DNA of 64,000 nucleotides from Rhyzopertha dominica (taxonomy: Eukaryota; Arthropoda; Insecta; Coleoptera; Bostrichidae): the NCBI GenBank assembly GCA_025024175.1, contig QCXZ01000041.1, positions 35,149,786 to 35,213,785 of the forward strand, written 5' to 3'. Of this stretch, positions 43,500-55,639 are shown one piece after another. How positions within the stretch are numbered: the stretch's first letter is position 1; each line of letters starts with the position of its first letter. Made by a program: the position numbers and the translations under genes. Under the pieces are notes generated by a model. That model was not told the origin of the DNA, made no database searches, and was given only the letters and a program-made list of their open reading frames with translations.

Positions 43500-45490
43500 G
43501 CCCCAAGTAAGGGGCTTCTTGGTCACCCCAAAAAATACGCATGCAAATTAGAAAGAAATCTACTACTAACTGTCAAACCTTTTCCTAACTTTCCCTAATC
43601 TCCAGCAGGGCTGGCTACGCAGGGTTGCTACGATAATACCACCAGCACCTCGTTTTAGTTCGAAAATGTGGTTTAGCGTAGCCAAAATTAGGGTCGTGCA
43701 GTTCCGAAAAAGAAACACAAATATAGATAAATGAGCGCCAGGTGGATGCTACACTGTCAGAATTCTAATATCTTACCACCACTTACGTCACTTAAATCAA
43801 CAAATGTAAGCGATCCCACAATAAAAGACAATGTTTCCCAGAAAACACAATAAGATATTTCATGTAACGAAGTCAGTGTGGAATAATGGAAATATAAATA
43901 ACAGTTAGCAAGTTATAACCTCAAAATAAAGTATCAACTTATTATGTCGACAAATAATCAACTGAATCCAACAGAGTTAATTACGCAAGGAAACAAATTA
44001 TTGACAGAAGGGTAATGTTCACCTGAAGGCGATCGATGATTACAATGAATTTAAATTGGCATACTAAGAAAACAAGTTTAACTGAAAATATTTTATGATC
44101 AATAAAATGAATTAATTTCGGTTAGGTCAATCAATTAAAAAAAAAAGAGAAAAGACAGAATATTACAAGTGCCTTAATAATCAACATCAAATTAAAAAGA
44201 GATCAGATATCCAATAATACAATCCATAAACACAAGTAAATAAATATGGGTGCTCCCACGAGCCAATAAAAATGAACAACTCACGAGCTGCGTTAACGCG
44301 GAATACAATAAGCTGGGGAACGCGTTCTGGTCAGCGCAGAAAATACCGGATGGCGCGCTACCGCATATCGGCTAACCCAAATGTTGGGGTTAATCGAAAG
44401 TCGAGCCAACGCCAGAGATACCCGTAACCAAAGTTTTCCTAGATGTACTGCCGATCGCAGCAAATGCAGCTGAATCTGCAATGAAGTGATTAAATTACCA
44501 GTTACTTTACCGCTATGATAAAAGGAAACAACCAACTGGCTGGACCACAACCAAGACTAGCATCAGATACAAACGAATCCAATTTTACAAAGGAAAACTA
44601 CGTGCTCTTGACTTAACAAGTTACACAATCCAAAAACCAAAATGGGTCGACAGACGATACGCTTTACGGGGGTTGCAGCACAAATTACTAATCTGACCTC
44701 TTATAGATCTCACGAGGCTGATGAACAATCCCAAAATTTCACCCAGCACCCAGGTGCATATATGTCCATTCATATCACCCAACATGGCAACACAGCATCA
44801 GCCAAGAATGTTATGCAGCTCACAAACTTCAAGAAAATACGATTTCAGCACGTGCTCGTCAGCTCCTTCCAAAAGTTGGCCCAGAATAACCTTAATTTTT
44901 ATGGTCTATCTATGGTCCAACAGTGACGGTGTGTAGATCCAAGTGACCGTTACCTGTTAAAATCTAAACTATACTAGGCATGGCTAGAAATTTCCTCAAA
45001 ATTCACAAGATTGCCACAAACCAAGCTCGTTTCCTGTTGCGACCACCATACGAAGTCAAATTACTTTTGGAATTGTACCGTCTGAGAATCAGAGCTGATA
45101 CGAAAATATCAACGGAGCCCATGCGTAACGTGATATTTACACGTTAGAAAAGATTGCTGGGTGTTAAATCGGAGCTATACGATGGATGGTGTCGTTCTGT
45201 AAAACCGCAACTTCTGGTGATGTCTTCAACTATACCAGCTCCGTGAACTCTGCAATTATCGTGCAACGGCAATTTCTTTGTTTGTAGGAATTTCGAACGT
45301 TTCCCATCTACGGCCAGTTTAATTAAGTTTATGCTTCTGCATTAACTGCACCGCTTCTTGGAATATACTGTGCAATATATTGTGTCCCAAAAGGTTGTTG
45401 CCATCACTTTTTTGTGTCTTAACCTTTTTGACTAAGAGGTGCACTGCATGTATCCTATTTTGGTAAGCGGGACCCAGCGATAAACCCATG
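43500..45490. other. unassigned
   Basis: A plus-strand ATG at 43944 opens STNNQLNPTELITQGNKLL and, after a stop and frameshift, NVHLKAIDDYNEFKLAY. It looks protein-like but I do not recognise it. 44290-44930 has several 80-95-codon frames in both strands without domains. No repeats. Confidence 0.4.
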
Positions 45491-45799
45491 CCTAATTCCA
45501 GTTACAATTTTCTAGAAAAAGTCGCTATCATCTTGTAAAGCTGGCAAATTACCTGCCACAATTTATTTAATTGCCTCTCTCTCTTCCAGTATAAGCAATA
45601 ATCTGTAACCAACACATCTTTCACCTGAAGACAATTCCTCGTTAATAACGGAAAACTNGAACCGTCTGTGTAAGCACCAACTTGCTGAATATTTTCTGCA
45701 GTTCCTGTTTCAAGTGGTTGACCAGATTCCTGTTTCAAGTCTTATCTCTAATGAAACTTTTTAAAACAACTTGGGGCTTCTTGCTCATACACGGTCAGG

Positions 45800-46870
45800 T
45801 CAGGTCAGGTGATGTCATTTCGCACCATGATGTCGGAGTCTTTTAAGCGGATGTTTTTGTGATTTCAATTAAGTGTTTGGAGTTGCATATATGGTGTTCA
45901 GACCTTCCTACGTGTTGTTTTAACAGAATTGTCAAGTGCTTTGCTAGCTGATAAGTTGGTGACACGATGGCACTTGCAATAGGTCGCAATGTATTTTTAA
46001 AAGCCCATAAAGACGAAGTGGTCGGCTGTCGGATGGTTGTAGTCGTTTAATTCGCTGCTGCTCCCAATTGGACTCGTTCAATAATTGGATCATATTCTTC
46101 TCCATTGTAGAGGTTGGGTTCCGTGGTAACATCTTGTAGGTGTCGGTCGTTAATAAACTTTTGATTTTCTCCTCATACTCGGCTGCGTCTAGAACAACTG
46201 TGGCATTTCCCTTGTTCTCTGGTAGTACGATTATATCCGGGTTGGTTCTCAGTTCACATAGTGGTGTCCTTTCTTCTCTAGTAATATCGCATTTTGGTTT
46301 CTTGGCTTTACGCAATACTCTGCAGACTTCCTGGTATAACTCTTCTGCATCTGTAGGGCTTAGTTCTAGCAAGGATCCTTCAACATTGCCAATTATCTCC
46401 TCCTTTGGAATCGTATGGGGCGTAATGGCAAAGTTGTTTCCTTTTGTGAGGACAGCCACAGAAACTTCCGGTACAGTTGCCTTACTATATTTGACGATAA
46501 TTTTCTGTGTCAATTGTCTGCGATTGTGTCTATTGGCTGTATTCATTTCCAAATTGCTGAATTTACGGATTTGTCGTATCGTTGTAATCATATGTTCATT
46601 CTCTGCCGCCTGGGCTGTCATAGCGTCAATCTTCTCTCACCAGCCGTTGTCCACGATTGATCCCAGATGTAGCTGAACGTTGTAAGGTTTCCGCGATGTA
46701 CAATCTAGTCCTTTGTGAGTAATTTGTTTATGCAGAAGAGCTTGGCATGCCCTGTCATAGATCCTCACCACTGAGAATGTCGTCAGCGACGTACAATGAA
46801 ACGTTTGCATATAATCGATTCCATGGGCCATGGCAGAAGACATTTGGACATAAATCTTTTGTTCCATGCT
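45800..46870 (-). pseudogene. Penelope-like element, N-terminal and reverse-transcriptase start
   Basis: A 225-codon minus-strand frame (46621-45944) contains FAITPHTIPKEEII, EVCRVLRKAKKPK, NPDIIVLPENKGNATVVLD, YKMLPRNPTSTMEK and RIKRLQPSDSRPLRLYGLLK IH. These are the conserved blocks at the start of Penelope reverse transcriptases (LP.DKGN..V, KRL.PSD..PPRLYGLPKIH). In the next frame TYQLAKHLTILLKQHVG, EHHICNS and then IRLKDSDIMV follow down to about 45810, after which similarity stops before the YADD-type box. Upstream, 46860-46640 has RIYDRACQALLHKQI. Catalytic motifs are absent, so the copy is dead. The open first frame suggests it is younger than the plus-strand Penelope piece at 16 kb. 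Confidence 0.85.
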
Positions 46871-46879
46871 TAGGTAGAT

Positions 46880-49820
46880 TTCTTTCTAAATTGCCTACGT
46901 ACTTTTTTGATAAAAATTCTTTTTTAATATTTATTCCAGCCTTGGATATCAGGAAGTTACGAATATATAATGCACACTTGCATAAAATATGTAAAAAAAT
47001 GTCCAAGTAGCACCGGTATAAGCTACCGATTATCAATAAAACAAAATATATAGTAACGTGTCTTTGCAGGAATGGAACTGAAAATATAATAAATCAATTA
47101 TGTAAACTGGCCCTAGAAACATCACCAAAACATACACCAGGTATTGGTCGTGAGAGAAAAATGAAGCGGGAAAAAAGAACCATAGCGTATAACCGATAAA
47201 AACCGCATTTAGGGTGTTGTTTATTCAAATTGAGCTTATATACTAATGCATATAGAATAATTTATGACTTCCACCTGTAAATAGTACTTTACAGCCTAAT
47301 TGCGTAAGCGAACTGGAACATTCACTGTCAATGTGTCATGTAAAGAAACTCCTGAAATATTCAAAGCAACTATATATTTGGATTATTAATGCCTGATCCA
47401 ATTGCAGCAGCCACTGACTACAAACTGCCAGTCGAGGACATGCCTATCCTAGAAGACATGTAAATCGATATCGCTCCTTTGTGACGAAGGGAATGGCGCT
47501 GAAGGCTGAAAAGGATTGTATCGCTGAACTGTACACACACGTGTCGCCCTGCAAGTGCTTCGTGTGTTTCCAAACTGCTTTTGCCGTAATGAAACTTAAT
47601 GTATCCCGAAGGCAGGGGGCAGAAAGATACAGCGTTTTCGGAGTTCAAAAGTAACTCATTGTGCCTATTAAGATGTATCAGATTCCAGGTTGATGTATAT
47701 CTTAGGATTATGGAAGCCACAAACTTGATATGAATTTTATTTGGAAACTATATTTATAACACGGAATGCCAGGCCTAAATAGATTCTTGTTTGATATCGG
47801 GGCGCTACAGTTTGGGGTTTGATAAACAATTAAAAAGCATTGCTTGTATTAAATTAGCATCTTTCATATTCCACAATGACTAAATATAATTGGACATTTT
47901 AAAAAGAGTTGGTATTTTATTTATTTTTCTAAGTGATGATCAATCCTTATAATTTTCAAATGTGTTATTATAAGAGTATTCTGTTCCTTTTAAAAGTTAC
48001 TTTTTATGCCTTTTGTTTTCACATTTATACCAAATTAACTGTAACCAAATACCTGTCGATTCATGGTAATACTGATGACTTTATAATCATCTTGTCGTAT
48101 CTCACTTCAGCTTTTCTTATAAAAATGCGCATCAATATGCATCTGTTTTTAATAGTTTATGTATTCCAAAGCAATAGGTATATAATCAAAACTATGACGC
48201 TTAGTATTCCACATGCCTAACAGTTTATCATATAGCTCCGCCATTTACCTGTAGAGACACTAAATTGAACAACCATCTTTACATCTTTAATCAACATATT
48301 CTTTTGAACTGTATTAACTTATTGTTTATGGCATTTACGTTTTAAAACAAATCAAGCATTTAAATTGTTGTTTTATCAGTTGTATAACTGCCTAAGGTAA
48401 GAAAGAAAGGTAAGAAATGTTGTGGCAGCCTTAAGATGAACTCCTGTGGGAAGCTTGTTACACGAAGTTTACCTGCCTACTGCCTACTATTAACAGTAAT
48501 AATATTTTACTGGCCATCAGTGCTCAACTGACCCTATGTAGATGCTGGGATCGGTACTCAGTTGAACCTATATTCTAAGCTCTCTAGATTTAGAAAGGAC
48601 ATTAAGTGGAAAAATCTACATGCTACGGACGTCAAACTAAAGCTCACATGACTTTCTTACCTCCGGTGGTCGAGGGTCTGCGAAATCAACCAATCTGAAC
48701 ACACCTAACTGGTGATCAGTATGGACGCCAGATTTGTCTTCTGAAGTATGAGAAACGAAATAAAAACAACGCTCTTGTCCTTCATAAATGGATACCCACA
48801 AGAAGAATAAGACTCTTTTATATGGCCAGTGGGAAAATGCGCCTTCGGCAAAGAAAACTTTAAATTAAATACAATAGGTAACACTAACTGTTGAAAGAAG
48901 ATTATCCCTGCTAAAAAAATGCTAAATTGCATTAATATGGGAAGAGATAAAGTGACACTATTATAATTTTAAAAAGAGCTGCTATGATGAGCATCTTCAA
49001 GTTCAACGTTCAGGATAAAGTTACTTGTACAAGACACATATGTACACAGACAGAATGTACATTCTTGGTCAAAGAAAACCGTTTACGATTTTTTGGTACC
49101 ACTATACTCGTTTGCTGCACCAGCAGATTACGCCGATGTGAATGGAAATTTTGGCTGGTTCTCATATTGGTGAGGGACAGAATCAGATGAAGGCGGTATG
49201 AAAACAAACCAAAATTACTCATTTGGTAGTAAACCATCCACAGGCCTTCCATGTTCTGTAACGCACAGCTTGAACTGCGTCTTGTAGGGCTGATGTAACG
49301 CTGCAGTTGCGGATTCCTTTAAATAATAATACTTTATTTGCTATACATGCAGTAAGATCTCCAAAATCCAGGGCGTTTTTGTTTTCTCGGGTTTTTGTTG
49401 GCTTTTCTTCTTAACGAGTCTTCCAAAGACTCATTCAAAAGGAATCTTTTACTGCAATACGCAGAGAACTGGAGTAATAAACGCCAACTTTGGAATTATC
49501 CACCACCTCTCCTAAAATCTTCTACCCTTCGAACCCAGGAAAGGACTAACTCTGTATTAACGTCAGATTTACTGATTTTGTCTGATTGTGCTGACGGCAC
49601 CACGTTGCCAGTTTGCTTGGCAAATTTGTGGGAAGAATGTTGCTTTATTTTAGCCGCTCCCTTTATTTATTTTTATTAAGTTCTTATGCTTATACCTAAC
49701 TGCATCGACATGCATTTTAAATACTTTATTCTTTTTGTTTTCTTAGCACTGGAGATTGTAAATAAAATTCTGAGTGGAAAATCTATGTCCTATCAGTAAC
49801 TGGGCTTGTAAATAATATCT
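46880..49820. other. no recognised gene
   Basis: AT-rich DNA with frames up to 100 codons in both strands (for example 47418-47720 minus, 47933-48220 plus), none with recognisable domains or repeats. Confidence 0.55.
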
Positions 49821-49828
49821 GAACATCT

Positions 49829-50105
49829 AATGTAATAGCCACGTTTGGGTACTGCACAATGTAAAACGTTGCCCCTCNNGCAGGAGCTAGCCCTCCTAGC
49901 ACAATGTAAGTAACAAGGTAAATTATTCAGTAGTCATTCTAATATATTNCTGTGTTACAGTTATTAATGTGTACCTATTTTATGTTACTTGTTTTACATA
50001 TTCGTATGTTAATAAATAATTGTTTAGAACCTAAGTCGTATCTCTCCTGCCTTCGCCCCTAGTTCTCTGTTTCAGGTTTCCTCAGGTGATCTCTAGCTCA
50101 ACGGC
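49829..50105 (+). repeat. possible LTR remnant
   Basis: Begins TGTAATAGCCACGTTTGGG, contains TTAATAAATAATTG and a C-rich TCTCTCCTGCCTTCGCCCC, and ends CTCA followed by ACGGCGCACAACCC, which resembles the TGGCGC-type primer site of LTR elements. There is no partner in the window and Ns interrupt it (49878-49879, 49949). Confidence 0.3.
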
Positions 50106-50109
50106 GCAC

Positions 50110-50480
50110 AACCCAAGATCGAGGGTTGTGACATTATAATTAATACCTTTGTGTTAAATATTTTTTTTATAATAGATTATTATACAAGCGTGTGCTAGAT
50201 GAAGAATATCTGATCATTGGTTAATACTATGCTTATATTGAAACCAGCTGGGAAGGTTCTGCGCCAGCTATTCGAGATCTCATATTTCTCTGTTCCCCTA
50301 ATCATTTGCCAGTACATACACTAGTTGCTGTTTTAATACACACTGCTCATTAGCGGTTAGTATTAGTAATGATCCTTTATTCTACCGCAACCCTGTGTAT
50401 TTTGAACTTTGGCCATCAGAATTCCTCATGTTTCGAACTGTAAATTATTATCTGTATCTAACCGCGGTGTGTCGAACTCG
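50110..50480. other. no recognised gene
   Basis: Nothing supported. Confidence 0.6.
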
Positions 50481-50489
50481 TGTAACGAC

Positions 50490-50940
50490 CCCGATTTTAC
50501 AACTTCGATCCGGAATTATGGCGACGTGTCAACGGCGGTGTGAAAACTGAAACGTAATATAGTAGACGTCATACAAAATTCAAGAAATAATAAAACCACT
50601 TCGGCGATGCTGAAAAGGTGCTCGAGAGTTCACGTCAAACTTTGCCGGCAATACACGGCCGCGTATTTCATCACACCTCGTTCTGAAAGCGTGTCGCACA
50701 TAATTGAACGAGAATAGATTGTCAGTGGAATAAGTGAAAAGATACGCGCGAATTTTCGCGCGGCGGGAAATAACAAAAAGAAAATAGATAGAATGATTGA
50801 CGTAAAAGTCGTTTAAGCGAGACACATTTATAGACATGGTATTGAATATATAGTGCATCAGCGAGCGAAATAAACTATGGTTAAGCGAATGAACATTCCA
50901 GAAGTTAACCAGCAAGGAGAACACCGATGAGTAGCACACA
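50490..50940. promoter_or_regulatory. CpG-richer island, candidate regulatory
   Basis: CpG is frequent (AACTTCGATCCGGAATTATG, GGCGACGTGTCAACGGCGG, GATACGCGCGAATTTTCGCG CG) against AT-rich surroundings. GCGCGAATTTTCGCGC (50749-50764) is a perfect 16-base palindrome. A 119-codon minus frame covers the island but has no domain. Could be a promoter, enhancer or first exon of an unseen gene. Confidence 0.3.
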
Positions 50941-51435
50941 TTAGCCTTTTATTATATTATATACGTATAATCAGCGGTATTTGAAAAAGGATTAAATTTT
51001 TGAACAGCATAATAAATAAAGTGACAACTGAGAATTTGCTTTTTACCCAATTAACGTTATACAGTCCTTAACAAAAGCCTCTCAGCGACAGCGAATTCTT
51101 TGTTTTTTTATGGTAATAAAGATTTGAATGCATTTCTATCCTTGTAATAATAAACGACATAAAACTTGGTCCTTCAGTACCAGTTTTCCTTTTTTGCATG
51201 CCAGTTTAAAGTACCAGTTAGAAAAGGTCAATATCATAATATCAGTTTTATTATAATTTTCAAACATGGTGAAGCTCATGCACTGAAACTGATTGAAATC
51301 CTGATGACTATGGAGATTGACAACGTTCACACCAAGATGTTTATGTTAATAACGTTCATCCAGAAATATGCCCTAGCATCCAACTACAAAATAAAACTGA
51401 AAACTAATTCAAAACAATATCTACATGGCCCTGAT

Positions 51436-52995
51436 ATGGCCACCTCTAATAAGGCCGCTGCCGTAGTAACTGGCAACAGCGCATTTGTTGTAGCGTAAGG
51501 CCCTATTGGTAGGGCATTTGAGGTATTTTTTCCAGAATCTTCCTCAAATTTCTTAAATGTGACACCCGTTTTGAAAATGCAGATCAATTGCCATATTCGC
51601 CTCAAATTCGCTTGAAACGGAACGTAATAAAATTGAGGTAGGTAGTGTTTTTCGAGAAATTCTGGTACTATATGCATATTTTTGAAAAATCAAAAGAATT
51701 TCCAGTGGAAAAGTTATGCAGGAAGCGTGAAATTTTATATTATTGAAGGAATTGTCGCGACAACTTGAATAGGAACAAAATTACGAGTAAAGGCGAGCAC
51801 CCAGGTAAATGTCATGGCGTGCAAACTTTGCCACGAATGGCAGTATTAATTTAACTGCAACTGATGTGCTTATTACATTGAGATATGCTTTATTTTTAAT
51901 AAATCATCTAACATAATACTGAAACAAATGGTTTATTTTACGAGCATTATGACGACCACATGCGTTACAAAAGAAATTGTGTGTACTTACATTATTTATA
52001 CTGAAACAATTTATTTGGTATATACTTAAATATAAAATATAACTCTGCAGTAACAAGAAGTAAACTTGATACCTATTCCAAAACAGTTTAGTAAGAACTC
52101 CTGAGATGTTAAGACATATCTAACAAGAGAAAAGGTACCTAAAGGTACCTATACCTATATTTACATAATTACATTTTTTATTCAAACGCACCTTAAAATA
52201 CCAACAGTTACTAACCATTGACACGAGACATTTTATTGTTCATTTTACATCATTATTGCATAAGTAGCAATATATTACGGATCTCAAAAAAGAAAGTATG
52301 ATTCGTTCACTTAAAAAATAACTTTTTTTGTAGGTACTTGCCGACATAATCAATTTCTTAATTTTTTTAGATATTCACCTTTGCATCACGCACACTACGT
52401 GTTTCACAAGTTCGACAACTAATTTAGATGCCACAGAAACTCCACCGTTTATTAAATTGTAATAAGGATCTGGTCAATGATCATTATTTTTTATTCATTT
52501 CAATTTAATGAATTCGTTAAATGCATTCAAAATCAATTAAGTTTTCGTCCAAGTTTGAATGCAACAGAATTTCTAGTATAAAATATAGGTAGGTAGGTAG
52601 GTACGTCTAGGTAGTTGTAGTTCAAATATCACAAAAATACCAGCTGCAGTATCTTCTGGTATATTTGATAAAACTATGATTTGTTTTTGGTAGTGCTTCA
52701 CAGACTTTCTCGAAACACGAAGTAACGAGTAGTAAATTTCCGCACTGAATAGACTGTAATGCAAATATACTTTTTTTCCCCGCAGTTTTGGTTCTAACTC
52801 TAAAACTTGATTAGCGATTATATCAAAATTTTTGCCAACCATTTACCTGTAACAGACAAATCTAGATTCCAAGTTATCGGTCTGAACACACTACACTAGT
52901 GCAAGGAGTACATCATGTATCAATCCATTGTCCGTTCAATTTAAACAAAATCGGCCTTGCGGGCGCTGTTGCCTAATTGATGTGGCCGCGGCGTT
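51436..52995 (-). mobile_element. GC-rich-TIR DNA element, copy 2 (longer)
   Basis: Inverted relative of 7993-8942. The left end ATGGCCACCTCTAAT and AAGGCCGCTGCCG is a terminal repeat. The right end has GGCGCTGTTGCC and GTGGCCGCGGC. Both terminal segments and both inner blocks align with copy 1. It holds an extra 650 bp or so (about 51975-52660). A minus-strand frame of 89 codons (52842-52573) reads NFDIIANQVLELEPKLRG and AEIYYSLLRVSRKSVKHYQK. The first half aligns with copy 1, where it is broken. It might be part of a lost transposase, but I do not recognise it. Confidence 0.75.
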
Positions 52996-52999
52996 GCCA

Positions 53000-55480
53000 A
53001 ATCCTTCACGGATTGACTGCGAATGTTTGAAATGTTCGCGATTCGGAGTGGCTTTTGATTTAGGGTAAAGTATAATTGTAATGAAAGTAACGTTGGGTTA
53101 GTTGGTTTTTATTTTGAAACCAGTACCATGCAAAAGATTTTATAAAAGGATCATTTGCCGAAGGTGGTAACTAACACGATCCATGAACAAATACTAAATA
53201 ATAAATAACTGACCATCCAAATCACGAAAATACCACGCTGATGTTTCACGCAAATGTTTCAGATTGAAATTAGAAACATTATAACTACCGACCAGTGTTG
53301 TTTACGTAGTTGGATGTTACTCTGAAATTTGAAAATCACGCCTGTCCTTTTAGTTCAGCGTAGTGCAATGTACAGTTAACAAGCCATCGCAATAGTAATT
53401 TAAAACACCGCCTGACGTGTGTTAAGATACTTTGAATACATTTTTACTTGCAGTCTCAGATAACAAGGCTAAGTTTCTAGAGGTTCTCGATTAAATGGCA
53501 ACATCGAGTAAGCTTCTAATCTAAACAGTATCTAAGCAAAGAGCATCACGCGGGTTTAAAATAATACGAACTTTTCCCATTTTTTAAACATATAAGCCGG
53601 CCGAGTTCGAAGAAAAGAAATAGTATGAGCCATCTAATTTTTACTGCACTTTAAGAAACAAAAATGAAAAAATATATGCAACAAACCCATTTTACATTTC
53701 ACAAAATGGCTATGCGACACATTTACTATAATGTTCGCCTGTATATGGATAACATTCTTCCACGTCGGTGGAACTATGAATGCTCTGCTAGATCGCATGT
53801 TTTAAGTTAATTGGATTTGTTATTTTGGGGTCGTTTAAAAGGTTAGGTGTACAAAGAAAATCCACGTTTACAAGTACTGGCAAGATTTATTTAAGTAAAT
53901 AAAGTATTACATGCATTAAATTTGTTGTCTAATTATTAAAAATCAGTAGCACCTGAAACTTCTTTATGATGTTTTTAGCCTTTTATTTTAAACACGATTT
54001 TTCACATTTAAAATGCTATAAATTATATAAAATAAATACCAGCTCAATATCAGGAATAAAAAGAGCAATACAGATCGGCAAAAAAATAACGCTTTCATAG
54101 AAGTGCATTGACATACAAAAAGAATAATTGCCAAAATAAGTTTTATTGACCGCATTTTTAATTTCATATTTACAGCAATTAGCCTTTTATTTTATATTTT
54201 TCACTACCCTATAGATTTATAGAATTAAATATTATCCTAAATATTAACCCGCCAGATTCTTCAAGTACTTACCTGATTCTTATAATACGTATATTATTAT
54301 AATTACATATTACTTCATCGCCCTCCGGGATGTGCAGACACAGGCCAAATTTTTTGCTCTGTGCGATTTTTTATATTTCAGCTTTTCTATTTTATCATAT
54401 CGCATTGGCCGTGCAACAGAAACAATGAAAATTGTGCGAAACACTGTTCTGTCAAACTTCTGAAGGGAATTAAAGGATTAGGATCTGCTGCACTACTGCC
54501 CTGGTTATAGTGAAGGATATGACCAGTTAGTACCTATTTAAACATTCGGTCATACAATTCGGCACCCGTGGCTATAGTATTGGTTAATTTCAATATACCT
54601 CACCATAAGCGGTTTGCCGCGTTATCAGCGTCCAGGACTTACGCACAGGAATATTTAATGATGGGATCCTAGTTTATTTTTCACAAAATTCTAATTTTGT
54701 TAGCATTGTTGATATGCAACATAGACGGCCATAGTCTGGGGCAAAATTGTAGGAGATTTTATTTTTCAACAAACATGTCTATAGGGTAACAATTTAATCT
54801 TTTTAATCAAATTCGTTCTCGGAATTGTTAGATATTCTTTTCCATGTTGAACAACGGCTGAATATATGGAGGCGAAGCTTAAACTGCTGTTTTCTAGTGT
54901 TTATGCATGTCACTTACCTATAAAATACGTTTGAAGATTTCTTACCTATGTTTTTCATTATGTGTGAGTAATCATTTTAGGTTATTCATTCCCTCTGTTG
55001 ATAAATGGTGGATACGGATGACTAACTTACCTGTTCCATATGATTGCCAGAGAAAACTGTGACTCATTTCAAGTCTTCCCTGCTGCATCCACCTACCTAT
55101 GTTATGGTGATTCATAGCATTCGTTGCTTGGTTCTGTTATAAATTGGGCTCTTCTGTGACACCGATATCGTTACTTAGATATTCACAAAATGTGTCAGGA
55201 ATGATCGAGAAATATATTGACTGCTTGTAGGAAAGAATCATGATACTATGACTAATATTAGTTTTAGCACAATTGGAAAAATGCATTTCGTTAATTAGAT
55301 GTTGCAGTCAAATTAGACAAGTACAATATTTTGTTATACAGGTATACAATAACGTACTGTTGCATGCTATAGTGTTCATGTATTTAGAGGGTACCTCATT
55401 GTATGTTACCTAGTAAGTGGAGACAATATGGCTGCGGCTGCAGTAGTGTGTTGAAGTGGGATTCACCATTTGTGAAGGTA
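53000..55480. other. no recognised gene
   Basis: AT-rich DNA, nothing supported beyond short frames. Confidence 0.6.
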
Positions 55481-55639
55481 GGTCCAAATGTCAAATTGTG
55501 AATTTCAACAGTGTAAGTATATAACTTCTTTCCAGTTTTTTGGAGACAACATGGCCACAATACTATACAGGAATATACAGGGTGTCCCGCATTATATGAG
55601 CAACCTCTCGGAAACTGAAAACTGGTGTAAAAATAACAC

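Noticed and set aside
44718..44740. CTGATGA as a fourth hammerhead
   Set aside because: No stem II hairpin or GAA follows.
46140..46676. 178-codon plus-strand frame
   Set aside because: Antisense shadow of the Penelope reverse-transcriptase frame, which matches a known family.
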